Shown piece after piece: positions 1-7,317 of a stretch of DNA of 14,321 nucleotides. Below the pieces are notes generated by a model. That model made no database searches. It saw nothing but the letters and a program-made list of their open reading frames with translations, and was not told the origin of the DNA. Where the stretch lies: NCBI GenBank assembly GCA_021299615.1, contig JAJTHC010000040.1, positions 1-14,321 of the forward strand, read 5' to 3'. Within the stretch, counting starts at the first letter, position 1, and the number at the start of each line of letters is the position of its first letter. Origin of the DNA: Vampirovibrionales bacterium (lineage in GTDB: Bacteria > Cyanobacteriota > Vampirovibrionia > Vampirovibrionales > JAJTHC01). The position numbers and the translations under genes are program-made.

Positions 1-1217
1 AAGCGATCTTCACCAAACATTTCGTCTTGCGTATTTTGAAGTTCGCTAATGCCATCGGTAAACAGTAAGACTTTGTCGCCTGCTTCAAGCGTCAATTCCT
101 GCATAGCATACGGCATATTCGGCACCCAAACCAAAGGCGTACCATTTTCTTCTAAACGACTGACTTCTCCTGTTTTCGCATGATAGTGGTAGGGGTAAGG
201 ATGCCCCGCCCCTGCAAATTGCAATTTACGAGTGGCTTCGTCCAAATGCAGGTAAATGGCGGTGGAATATTCGCCTGTTTTCACGACATCCGCCAGCTGG
301 TTGTTCAAATGAAACAAGACTTGATCAGGCGACTGGTGATGGTGGGTGATACGATAAAAGCTCGATTTCACCATAGCGGTTACAAAGGCGGCAGGAATTC
401 CGTGACCCGAAACATCGTTCATCAAAATACCGAGACTGCCGTCTTGAAAGGTAATCATATCGTACAAATCACCACCAATGGCTTCACAAGGCAAATACAG
501 CCCATAAATTTGGGACGTTTCACTACTGTAATGTAGTTTACTGTAAGAATAGGGATTATAATCATTTGTCTCTTCTGAATGAATTTCAGCAGGTAAAAGG
601 CTTAATTGTAAAATACGTGTTTTTTCGAGTTCTTTTTCCATATCCAGACTACGGTTACGCAGTTCTTCCGTTAAATTAAACATTTCATCATTATGCCATT
701 GCAATTCTTGACGCTGCCTGTAATGATACAAAATATGTAATAGATCATTCTGTACCGCTAAAAAGACGTCTTGTTGATAAACAATGCCACTGACGCCCAA
801 ACGTAACCATTGTGAAACTTCCTTATCTGTAGGATGCGTTTCTAACAACAAAATCACTTGTAAGTCTTTTTTCCAAGGCTGGGTTTTAAGTTTTTTCAAG
901 CTTTGTTCAAGATTTACGGCTTTGGCTTTGGGCTTGATTTGCGTCAATAAAATCCCATCTGCATGAGCTTCACTACTCGCTTTTTGCGGAGCCGACACCG
1001 CTTCTTCCTCTTCTTCCAAGACAGAAGCAACCACTTCGAGCTGTTCTGGTGTAATCACCAACCATTTAGGGGTTTGGGACTTCCATTGCCCCACCCATTT
1101 TTCGGCATGACTGGTTTCTAGGGAAAACTGCCAGCCTTGTTCTTCTAAAAAGGTACGGACTTGTCCTGCGTATGAAGGAGCTTCATTGCTTAACCAAAAA
1201 AAGAGTTTACTTACCAT
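1..1217 (-). CDS. PP2C/SpoIIE-type serine phosphatase with degenerate receiver domain (3' end outside window)
   Basis: This 405-codon partial gene begins at the ATG at 1217 and runs off the left edge. The C-terminal half is a PP2C/SpoIIE (RsbU-like) phosphatase domain. It has GGDLYD (around residue 250), NDVSGHGIPAAF (around 267-278), an AGAGHPYPY segment (around 335-343) and LLFTDGISE (around 384-392), so the metal-binding Asp residues are present. Proteins of this family dephosphorylate anti-sigma-factor antagonists or similar partners in stress signalling. The first ~165 residues look like a receiver fold, but the acidic pocket and phosphoacceptor Asp are missing (the strand that should end in Asp reads KWLVITPEQ). 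An E/A-rich insert lies at about 66-85. A charged helix around 168-205 probably forms a coiled-coil linker. The ribosome site AGGAG lies about 10 nt upstream. The phosphatase call is firm; the partner is unknown. Confidence 0.88.
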   Translation of the reverse strand, partial: MVSKLFFWLSNEAPSYAGQVRTFLEEQGWQFSLETSHAEKWVGQWKSQTPKWLVITPEQLEVVASVLEEEEEAVSAPQKASSEAHADGILLTQIKPKAKAVNLEQSLKKLKTQPWKKDLQVILLLETHPTDKEVSQWLRLGVSGIVYQQDVFLAVQNDLLHILYHYRQRQELQWHNDEMFNLTEELRNRSLDMEKELEKTRILQLSLLPAEIHSEETNDYNPYSYSKLHYSSETSQIYGLYLPCEAIGGDLYDMITFQDGSLGILMNDVSGHGIPAAFVTAMVKSSFYRITHHHQSPDQVLFHLNNQLADVVKTGEYSTAIYLHLDEATRKLQFAGAGHPYPYHYHAKTGEVSRLEENGTPLVWVPNMPYAMQELTLEAGDKVLLFTDGISELQNTQDEMFGEDR

Positions 1218-1265
1218 TAGATTTTAGCTCCTGCTTTGTAGGGTTGAATCTAGGGGGATTCGACG

Positions 1266-1294
1266 ATAATAACTTCTTTTTCTTTCGGTTGAAA
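1266..1294 (-). promoter_or_regulatory. candidate sigma70-type promoter for the phosphatase gene
   Basis: On the minus strand, TTTCAA (complement of 1289-1294) and TATTAT (complement of 1266-1271) are separated by 17 bases. They lie about 50 bases upstream of the phosphatase start. The -10 matches five of six consensus positions but the -35 is weak. Confidence 0.35.
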
Positions 1295-1409
1295 GACTAT
1301 AATTCTTGAATGAATCTTTACATTTCCTTCATTTGGTTGGTTGCAGAAGTGCTCACCCGTTATACACTAGGTTCACGAATTGAGAAATCAAATAAACAGC
1401 TTCGTTTAC

Positions 1410-1426
1410 TCTTCTTCTGAAGAAGA
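1410..1426. promoter_or_regulatory. perfect 17-bp dyad in the divergent intergenic region
   Basis: An 8-base arm (TCTTCTTC), one central base and its exact reverse complement lie between the divergent phosphatase and cysteine-cluster genes. Such a dyad could be a regulator-binding site, but it is purine/pyrimidine-biased low-complexity sequence and could be chance. The rest of 1218-1490 holds no gene I can support. Confidence 0.25.
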
Positions 1427-1490
1427 TACTTGCCATGCGTTACATTAAAGAGTTTTAAATAATGAGTGAATAGAAAAAGGAACATAGATT

Positions 1491-2156
1491 ATGATGAGCT
1501 TACCTGCTGAATCCGCCGTTTTAGAGTCCCCTAGCGAAGTACTTGAACCAAGCGAAGCCCCCACAAAAGGGAGGCGTACCCGTTCGCAAAATCCTGCTAA
1601 ATCAGGGGTAAGTCATCCTAAAGTGCCAATTAGTGTTGAAAAACAGGTTGAAGAAATTGTTACAAGTCCAACGCCTGTCGTCAAAAATCAAGCTCGTGCA
1701 AAGAAGGCATCTAAAACTGTTGAAATACACACACAAGCGATTGAAAGCATTGCGGTTTTGGTTGAAGAAATCCCTGTGCAAGGTGTCACACTTGAAGAAA
1801 ATTCAAACCTTTGCTTTTCTGAAGTCGCTAGCCCTCCTTCAAGCAATCCCTATTTGCGTCCTATTCACTTGTTAAATGCTGGCTTGACTTTTGCTCCTTA
1901 TGAAAGAGATTGGTACTTAAGCCCTGAAGAACGTGAATTGGTTTCGTCTTCCATTAGTCAAACGTGGACGGATCAAGCCATGAAATGCTATATGTGTGCT
2001 GCCGATTGTGGGAATTGTGATATTCCCAAGGGGCAGTATTCATTTGTCTGCCAAATGAATAAGGTTGTGCCTGTTTTGCTTGAAAATATTGGGCAACCCG
2101 ATCCGCATCGTTTAAAGCGTATCTTCCCACAGGGCTATCCGCATTCGGCGTACTAA
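1491..2156 (+). CDS. hypothetical protein with disordered N-terminus and C-terminal cysteine cluster
   Basis: I do not recognise this 221-residue protein. Residues 1 to about 115 are low-complexity, rich in Ser, Pro, Glu, Lys and Val, and probably disordered; a basic patch (GRRTRSQ) lies near 27-33. The C-terminal ~100 residues look folded and contain Cys166, Cys169, Cys173, Cys176 and Cys187 (C-x2-C-x3-C-x2-C-x10-C), followed by a well-ordered-looking GQPDPHRLKRIFPQGYP. The cluster suggests a bound zinc or iron-sulfur centre, which is an inference. No signal peptide or membrane segment is present, so it is probably cytoplasmic. AAAAAGGA lies about 9 nt before the ATG at 1491, which I prefer over the adjacent ATG at 1494. 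It is transcribed alone, divergent from the phosphatase and convergent with the glycosidase. Confidence 0.75.
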   Translation: MMSLPAESAVLESPSEVLEPSEAPTKGRRTRSQNPAKSGVSHPKVPISVEKQVEEIVTSPTPVVKNQARAKKASKTVEIHTQAIESIAVLVEEIPVQGVTLEENSNLCFSEVASPPSSNPYLRPIHLLNAGLTFAPYERDWYLSPEERELVSSSISQTWTDQAMKCYMCAADCGNCDIPKGQYSFVCQMNKVVPVLLENIGQPDPHRLKRIFPQGYPHSAY

Positions 2157-2163
2157 AAGTGGC

Positions 2164-2296
2164 TTTGTCCCCCCTCCTAATTTTAGGAGGGGGTTAGGGG
2201 GCGGCTAAACCCACAAACAGCGTCTAGGGTTTAACCTCACCCTCGAACGTCTAGTGACGTTCTCTTCCCTCTCCTAAAATTAGGAGAGGGGACAAA
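2164..2296. repeat. pair of inverted REP-like palindromic elements between convergent genes
   Basis: Two related elements face each other. The left one (2164-2212) begins TTTGTCCCC, contains an 11-bp stem (2170-2180 with 2183-2193) and ends CTAAACCC. The right one (2227-2296), read on the minus strand, has the same beginning, an 11-bp stem (2267-2277 with 2280-2290) and ends GGTTAAACCC. The two stems differ by one base pair changed on both arms (C-G in one, T-A in the other). The right copy also carries a perfect 7-bp hairpin, GAACGTC-TAGT-GACGTTC (2245-2262), absent from the left. The pair fills the space between two convergent stop codons, the usual place for REP/BIME-like elements. They may help end transcription from both sides, although no uridine run follows either stem. 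Confidence 0.75.
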
Positions 2297-2305
2297 TAAG
2301 GTTCT

Positions 2306-3793
2306 CTACATTGCGGGCCAAGGCAGCGAAGGCACAAAGCCTAATACCGTAGAAACCACAGCTCCGCCTTGTACGGTGGCAAACTTAACTTGCCCCTGCA
2401 CCACCATTTGCGTGGATGTCCCACCGTCTAAGTTCATGGCATCAACCGCTCCAAAGACCTGTAAAATCTCCGCCGTGTCCTGCAAGGTCGCCCCTTGAGG
2501 TGCGGCATCCACCACGACCAAATGCACTTTGTTATTGGGCAAAATGGCAATCGCCGTTCGAGGGCGACGCTGATTTGGCGGCAAGGCTCCAAAACGCTGG
2601 GCTTCTAAGTCAATATAGATCTGCCCTTTTTTGAGAAGCGTGGGTCCCCCTGCTAAAATCATGCTCTTGTCGCTCCAGTCAGGCAGGGTGGAAAGCAACA
2701 CATCAACCGATGTCCCTAAATCGGTACTTAAAAACTTGTTTAAACGACTTGCCGATCCATAAATCACCCAATCGTTCGCCCCTTCAATCGCCAACGTGCC
2801 TGCTTGCGTGATCGCATCAAAACGACCGTTTCTCAATCGCACTGCGATGTTTCCTCCACCTGCTGGAGGACTTTGCTTGCCCCACAAACGAGAATACAAG
2901 CCCACTTGTTCCCCATTGTTACGAGGCATATTCACAATTTCAATGGCTTGGCTCCACCGCCCCACTCGAATCAAACCTGTGAGTTCGACCTGTTCCATAC
3001 TCGCACGATTTTGCATATCTAATCCAAAAGCGACACGATTAAACAGTGTACCGTTTAAGACTTCGCCGTCTTTTAAAACCATGCCTAGTGGAATACGTAA
3101 GTTGGCGTTGAAAAAAGACGCATTTATCCCTGCCAAACCGTTGTATTGAGCCAACGTGGATTTGGCGGTTTTGAGTCCTCGTAAAGAGCTGGGATCAGGC
3201 ATCAAAGGTGTGAGTTTGGCGGTAGAGTTAGAAGGATCCCACTCTAAGTGATGCGTGCGAAACAACGCCCCTGCATGGGGAGCCACCGCATATCGCACAT
3301 ATTTCAAACCTTTGGCGATGGTTTCGCTATATTCAACCGCCTTATAGCGTTCCAAAACTTCAATCACCATGTCAGAACCACGACACTTCATATTCACGGT
3401 AGACGGCACTTTATGTTTGACGAAAAGTTGTAAGCGTCCGTTGGGATTCATCTCAAAATAAAAGGCGTTCATGTTACGACTGGGGTGGCTGGAACTGCTT
3501 TTAATCACTTGCGAACTAAAGGGGCGAGCCGTAAATTGTAAAATACTTTGACGTTCCAAGGGGCGTTCTTGAACATCCACCAAGCGGCAGGGGGCATCAG
3601 GCGTTAGGGGCAATGTAATGCGTGTTAAAGTAGGTGTGAGTTCAATAGTAGGAGCCGCCTTCACCCCCAGTGGCAAATTACTGGCACCATAAGCAGGTGT
3701 TTGATTAGTAAAAATACCAAGCACACCTAAGGTCAAAATACCAACGCAAAAAACCAAAGCAAAAAATCGCATAAAAAACTTTCTCAAACTCAA
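2306..3793 (-). CDS. exported phosphodiester glycosidase (NAGPA-domain) family protein
   Basis: The C-terminal ~280 residues match the NAGPA/DUF2233 phosphodiester glycosidase fold. Markers are AGINASFFNANLRIPLGMVL (221-240), ILAGGPTLLKKG (379-390), RRPRTAIAI (409-417) and the diagnostic NLDGGTSTQMV (454-464). The family removes sugar residues from phosphodiester linkages; in bacteria it is commonly exported and linked to cell-surface polymers, but the substrate here is unknown. Residues 8-36 form a signal peptide ending near PAYGA. Residues about 48-150 are beta-rich and could be an AMIN-like envelope-binding domain, which is an inference. The start at 3793 is TTG, preceded by AAGG at 8 nt. 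ATG at 3772, preceded by GAGAAAG, gives a shorter signal peptide and is equally possible. The gene is divergent from the DUF1573/cytochrome gene. Confidence 0.85.
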   Translation of the reverse strand: MSLRKFFMRFFALVFCVGILTLGVLGIFTNQTPAYGASNLPLGVKAAPTIELTPTLTRITLPLTPDAPCRLVDVQERPLERQSILQFTARPFSSQVIKSSSSHPSRNMNAFYFEMNPNGRLQLFVKHKVPSTVNMKCRGSDMVIEVLERYKAVEYSETIAKGLKYVRYAVAPHAGALFRTHHLEWDPSNSTAKLTPLMPDPSSLRGLKTAKSTLAQYNGLAGINASFFNANLRIPLGMVLKDGEVLNGTLFNRVAFGLDMQNRASMEQVELTGLIRVGRWSQAIEIVNMPRNNGEQVGLYSRLWGKQSPPAGGGNIAVRLRNGRFDAITQAGTLAIEGANDWVIYGSASRLNKFLSTDLGTSVDVLLSTLPDWSDKSMILAGGPTLLKKGQIYIDLEAQRFGALPPNQRRPRTAIAILPNNKVHLVVVDAAPQGATLQDTAEILQVFGAVDAMNLDGGTSTQMVVQGQVKFATVQGGAVVSTVLGFVPSLPWPAM

Positions 3794-3820
3794 ACAAAAT
3801 GCCTTATTTTCAAAGCTCTC

Positions 3821-3849
3821 TTGTTATTTTAACCTTAAAGTACTAAAAT
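3821..3849 (+). promoter_or_regulatory. candidate sigma70-type promoter for the DUF1573/cytochrome gene
   Basis: TTGTTA (3821-3826) and TAAAAT (3844-3849) are separated by 17 bases, 31 bases upstream of the ATG at 3881. Both hexamers are close to consensus. Confidence 0.5.
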
Positions 3850-3880
3850 GGAAACATCAATCTTATAAAAGGATGCTCGC

Positions 3881-4684
3881 ATGTTTTCGGCAAAATCATT
3901 ATTCGTTATAATTGGCACTTTTTTTGTAACATTTATTTATCTTTCAGTGGTTTTTGCCTTCCCTGAACATCGCCCCATGCTGGTGGATGCCTATAGCCCG
4001 CCGCATTTGTCCATGCCCAAAGGCGATGTGGACTTGGGCATCGTGGTGATGGACACGGTGAGCGACCACCGTATTGCGATTCAAAACACGGGTGGAAGCG
4101 TCTTACATATTAAATCGGTTGTGCCGTCTTGCGGATGTACGGCGGTGATTCCAGAAGAAAAAGTTTTGCATCCTGGGAAAACGACGTATCTTCATGTGGG
4201 TTTAGATGCGAGCTTAAAGCTGGGTAAGATTAGCAAAACGGTTGATATTTATAGTGATGACCCCAAGTCACCGCATCAAGTCTTGACAATGAAAGCTCAA
4301 TCCATTGCCCCCAAGCACGCCAAAACGCATGACGGCATGGTGAAAGTCAAAGACCCGCTCGTTCTATTCAAGGGCGATTGTGCCAGTTGCCATGTGCAGA
4401 AGGGCATTGGCAAAATGGGCGAAGAGTTATTCATCGCCGATTGTGGGATGTGCCACGGCTTGCAAGCCGAAGGCGGTGTGGCGCCTCGCTTGAATAACGT
4501 GGATATGAAAAACCCGATGACTCGTCAATATGTGGAAGAGGTGATTCGCAACGGATCGAAGCTCAACCCGTCGATGCCACCGTATGCCAAAGCCAAAGGC
4601 GGCCCGTTGGATGATGCTCAAATCGAGTCGTTGTTGACGTATTTGACATATCTCTCAGCGAAGACCAAGGCATCAGGGGGATGA
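3881..4684 (+). CDS. exported DUF1573 protein fused to a c-type cytochrome with two heme-binding motifs
   Basis: The 267-residue protein has a signal peptide or anchor (about 7-26, likely cut after VFA). A DUF1573 domain follows (about 45-140), recognisable by DLGIVVMDTVSDHRIAIQNT and the family's PSCGCT motif (82-87). A cytochrome c region occupies the C-terminus. Two heme-attachment motifs are visible, CASCH (167-171) and CGMCH (188-192), only 21 residues apart. A possible axial Met232 lies in the SMPPY segment typical of class I cytochromes. The protein should act outside the cytoplasmic membrane in electron transfer; its partner is unknown. AAAGGA lies just upstream of the ATG at 3881. 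Its last 12 bases overlap the end of the convergent oxidoreductase-like gene. Whether both CxxCH sites carry heme cannot be told from sequence. Confidence 0.88.
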   Translation: MFSAKSLFVIIGTFFVTFIYLSVVFAFPEHRPMLVDAYSPPHLSMPKGDVDLGIVVMDTVSDHRIAIQNTGGSVLHIKSVVPSCGCTAVIPEEKVLHPGKTTYLHVGLDASLKLGKISKTVDIYSDDPKSPHQVLTMKAQSIAPKHAKTHDGMVKVKDPLVLFKGDCASCHVQKGIGKMGEELFIADCGMCHGLQAEGGVAPRLNNVDMKNPMTRQYVEEVIRNGSKLNPSMPPYAKAKGGPLDDAQIESLLTYLTYLSAKTKASGG

Positions 4685-7021
4685 AGTATTTGGGCTTCCT
4701 TGTGTTAGTAAACTTTCACTTGCAAGTGCCTTATCGAGTTCACTCTCTCGATAGGTTAAGGGATTTATTTTATAGGTCTTAAATCCACGTTCTTGCATGC
4801 TTTTTTGTAAGATCAATCTATTTACTTGATCAATTTCAGGATTTATTGTTAAGGCACTTCGTTGTCCTAATAATTCTGCTCTATATGACAAGTTTTGTTG
4901 GATTCTATAGATTCCTTGACTACTAGGTGTTGAACCAATAGATTGACTTACCCCCATTAAATTATCTATACATGGACTAAGTCCTTGGTTTAGGTCTAAC
5001 TGTAAAACAGGCTTGAGTACATTAAAAGATTCATCTGCTAGACCTCTCATTATCTCTTTAGGATATTGTCCTCTAAAATCATTCGCATATTGAAAGGAAG
5101 TAAATATATCACTGTTATTGGGTTGAGCTATAGATTGTAGCGTCACGGGCTGACTTGTCGCAAAATGGCTCCCGAATTCTCTAACATAGAGTTGTTTAGG
5201 CGTTTCTAAATTTAAATTTTTCTTTGTTTGTAGGTTTAAGTATTCTTTGAATCGATTTAATAAAGAAAGCATTTCAGCATTAGGCTTATTATTCCATGAC
5301 GTTAATTCTTGAATTGAGTCGGGTAGAAATAAAATACCATTAAAATTTAATTTCCCACCCTCGACTTCTGAAAGATTAAAACCCTGAATAGACGTATGAC
5401 TTCCTTCAATATTAGAAAGTTTCAACCGTCCAGCCTCTTTGGGGTGATTAGTATACATCCATTTTACAAAGTCACTTCCAATAGCCTTACCTACTAAATG
5501 GGATTTTTGGCTATCCTTTTCACTTGCATTCACTTCGGGGGCTAAATCTTCAAATTTCACTGTAGATGAAACACCTTTAAAGCTAACACCTTGCTTTCTA
5601 AGACGTAAATCCAACGTATCTAAATCGCCATAACTAATGTTGATTTTAGGGATTGCACTTACGGCAAGTAAACCGCTATCATTACCTTGTTTTCTAAGTG
5701 TTGTTCCATAGTTTTCTAAATCTTTTAAGGTGCCATAATCCCAATGACCAGAACGCTCAAAAACCGAACCCTTCGGTGAAGTATCAATTACATGTATGAC
5801 TGAAAAATTTTGTTTTTTACCTTGAGAATCTACGCCAACGTTTAAAATTCTCGTGTAATTGGGATTAAAAGACAGAGCCAAATCTTTTTCTCCATTAACA
5901 AGAACAATATTATGTTTTTTGATATACGCTTCTAGAACGCTTTCTAGTTTTTTTGGGTCAATATCTACTCCAAAGTCGCTTGTACCAGCTTGGCTAATAA
6001 TCTCGTGATACAAGCCTGGAGCCTTCTCTTTTAGTCGTTGAAAATTAAAATCTCGATCTAAATGGGTTTGTCCTGAATTAGTGATCAATCCGCCGAGTTT
6101 GACATCTGGAGCTTCTTGTCGAATTAAAACAACAGGCACGCTACCATTCTTACTTGCGGCTATTGCCGCAATAACGGATTCTAATTCATTACCAATGACA
6201 GCTGTTTTTACTTTTACAGGAGCAATAGAAGCATATTGTGAGTTATATCGAGCTTGCGTTTCAAACATTCTAAATAGAGACGCCCCTAAATGCTTAGTGA
6301 CTTTTTCTTTATCTTTAAAAGGATAATTTTTAATTTCTGCTTGGGTTTTTTGTAAAACGTTTGAATAATTAATTTTTTTATCCGCTGAATAAAGTTTGAC
6401 AAAAGGTGTCTGAGTATCACTCATCCCCTCAATGAGAGTTGTAACTTCTGTTTTTAAAAATTGATTTATTTGTCCCTTATGGGCGACTTGATCGGCAACG
6501 GCTCCAAGTCCTGTAAAGCTAATAGGTAAGGTAACCCATAAGCTTGTTAAAACTCCCCAATTAATACCACGCTTTTTCTTAGATTTTGGCTGTGGTTGTG
6601 GTTGTGGCTGTGGTTTAGGCTGTGGTTGTGGCTGTGGTTGTGGTTGTGTTGTGTTGTGTTGTGTTGTGGAAGATCTATGTTTTGACTTGGATCCGCCATC
6701 CTTTTTTGGGAGGACGTCTTCCTTCACGTCTTCAACCACTTGATCAAGCTTTTCAACCAATGGCTTTGCCTTGCGTTCGAGGCTTTCCACATGTTTGCCT
6801 CGTTGATACAAGAAAAACAACGCACCGCTCACAACAGCGACCGCTCCTGCTAAAATAGGTAAAATAGGAAAGGGCGTTTGCTTCTTTTGGGGCTGTGTTG
6901 GCGAATGCGGTGCTTGCGACACTGTAGCAGGATGAGAAACGTTAGGTGTGACAGCAGAAGGCGGTTTCTGCAACGCCGTATACGCCAGATTTTGAGCCAA
7001 ATTGAGCGAATCGCTAGACAT
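4673..7021 (-). CDS. membrane-anchored FAD-dependent oxidoreductase-like protein with Pro/Gln linker
   Basis: I chose the ATG at 7021 (782 residues) because GAAGGG (complement of 7028-7033) lies 6 nt upstream. An in-frame ATG at 7042 adds seven residues but has a cramped ribosome site. In the numbering from 7042, a first membrane helix lies at 57-79 and a charged helix at about 82-112. A Q/P/K repeat follows at 133-153, then a basic patch and a second hydrophobic segment at about 160-185. The ~600-residue body has a nucleotide-binding-like beta-alpha-beta start, TAVIGNELESVIAAIAAS (280-297), followed by VVLIRQ and KLGGLITNSGQTHLD, as in FAD-dependent oxidoreductases of the FAD_oxidored type. 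The usual GxGxxG is reduced to a single glycine, so FAD binding is uncertain. The substrate is unknown. The body is clearly more AT-rich than the N-terminal part. It stands alone, converging with the cytochrome gene by a 12-base overlap. Confidence 0.7.
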   Translation of the reverse strand: MSSDSLNLAQNLAYTALQKPPSAVTPNVSHPATVSQAPHSPTQPQKKQTPFPILPILAGAVAVVSGALFFLYQRGKHVESLERKAKPLVEKLDQVVEDVKEDVLPKKDGGSKSKHRSSTTQHNTTQPQPQPQPQPKPQPQPQPQPKSKKKRGINWGVLTSLWVTLPISFTGLGAVADQVAHKGQINQFLKTEVTTLIEGMSDTQTPFVKLYSADKKINYSNVLQKTQAEIKNYPFKDKEKVTKHLGASLFRMFETQARYNSQYASIAPVKVKTAVIGNELESVIAAIAASKNGSVPVVLIRQEAPDVKLGGLITNSGQTHLDRDFNFQRLKEKAPGLYHEIISQAGTSDFGVDIDPKKLESVLEAYIKKHNIVLVNGEKDLALSFNPNYTRILNVGVDSQGKKQNFSVIHVIDTSPKGSVFERSGHWDYGTLKDLENYGTTLRKQGNDSGLLAVSAIPKINISYGDLDTLDLRLRKQGVSFKGVSSTVKFEDLAPEVNASEKDSQKSHLVGKAIGSDFVKWMYTNHPKEAGRLKLSNIEGSHTSIQGFNLSEVEGGKLNFNGILFLPDSIQELTSWNNKPNAEMLSLLNRFKEYLNLQTKKNLNLETPKQLYVREFGSHFATSQPVTLQSIAQPNNSDIFTSFQYANDFRGQYPKEIMRGLADESFNVLKPVLQLDLNQGLSPCIDNLMGVSQSIGSTPSSQGIYRIQQNLSYRAELLGQRSALTINPEIDQVNRLILQKSMQERGFKTYKINPLTYRESELDKALASESLLTQGSPNTSSP
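6588..6668. repeat. coding simple repeat: GGTTGT/GGCTGT hexamers followed by five TTGTG pentamers
   Basis: Within the oxidoreductase-like gene, 6588 to about 6643 is made mainly of GGTTGT and GGCTGT units encoding alternating Pro-Gln. It is followed directly by five perfect copies of TTGTG (6644-6668). Gain or loss of a hexamer keeps the frame, but a pentamer change would shift it and end the protein after its first membrane helix. Confidence 0.85.
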
Positions 7022-7027
7022 TTCATT

Positions 7028-7033
7028 CCCTTC
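7028..7033 (-). promoter_or_regulatory. ribosome binding site deciding the start of the oxidoreductase-like gene
   Basis: GAAGGG on the minus strand lies 6 nt before the ATG at 7021. The alternative ATG at 7042 has only AAAGG about 3 nt away, which is too close. Confidence 0.6.
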
Positions 7034-7089
7034 GTGTGTCATATACCTTTAAGCATAAAAACCGACGGCTTCTTTTTTGTGCTTTCACT

Positions 7090-7117
7090 ATTCTAGCCCC
7101 TCAAGTCCCCCACACAA
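7090..7117 (-). promoter_or_regulatory. weak candidate promoter for the oxidoreductase-like gene
   Basis: On the minus strand, TTGTGT (complement of 7112-7117) and TAGAAT (complement of 7090-7095) are separated by 16 bases. The -10 is good and the -35 is poor. It is nearly back to back with the plus-strand promoter at 7127-7156. Confidence 0.3.
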
Positions 7118-7126
7118 GGGAGCGAT

Positions 7127-7156
7127 TTGCCTAAACTAGGAGACTTTCCCTATAAT
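7127..7156 (+). promoter_or_regulatory. candidate sigma70-type promoter reading rightwards
   Basis: TTGCCT (7127-7132) and a perfect TATAAT (7151-7156) are separated by 18 bases. The next start codon is the ATG of the short ORF at 7180, 23 bases downstream; transcription could also continue into the pterin-synthase genes. Confidence 0.45.
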
Positions 7157-7179
7157 AAAGCCATAAGGAAACGCCCCCC

Positions 7180-7290
7180 ATGACAGACCTTCACCACGCC
7201 GTGTGGGACGACCCCACCCAAAACAACCTCATCACCCCTGAATCGCCGCAAGCATTGGCTCGGCAAGGGCATAATAAGGCATATCTATAA
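7180..7290 (+). CDS. possible 36-residue small protein or gene remnant
   Basis: The ORF encodes 36 residues, starting MTDLHHAVWDDPTQNN. AAGGA lies about 11-12 bases upstream, and a TATAAT-type promoter sits at a fitting distance. It has no hydrophobic segment and I recognise no family. Its GC content resembles that of neighbouring genes, and its protein looks like a soluble N-terminus. It may therefore be a short functional ORF, the truncated start of a lost gene, or chance. It is followed by about 85 bases before the first pterin-synthase gene. Confidence 0.3.
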   Translation: MTDLHHAVWDDPTQNNLITPESPQALARQGHNKAYL

Positions 7291-7317
7291 AATCTCTTTT
7301 CTTTTGAGAGAGCTTAC

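Noticed and set aside
180..536. Plus-strand 118-codon ORF near the left edge
   Set aside because: It is antisense to the phosphatase domain, whose motifs are clear on the minus strand.
2164..2296. Pair of ordinary intrinsic terminators
   Set aside because: Neither long stem is followed by a uridine run on the relevant strand, and the sequence is better explained as repeated REP-like elements.
4673..4684. Frameshift or misassembly at overlapping gene ends
   Set aside because: The 12-base overlap of two convergent stop regions is normal in a compact genome, and both frames are intact; the same holds for 8321-8337.
6588..6668. CRISPR-like tandem repeat
   Set aside because: Units are 5-6 bases with no spacers and lie inside a continuous reading frame; this is a simple coding repeat.
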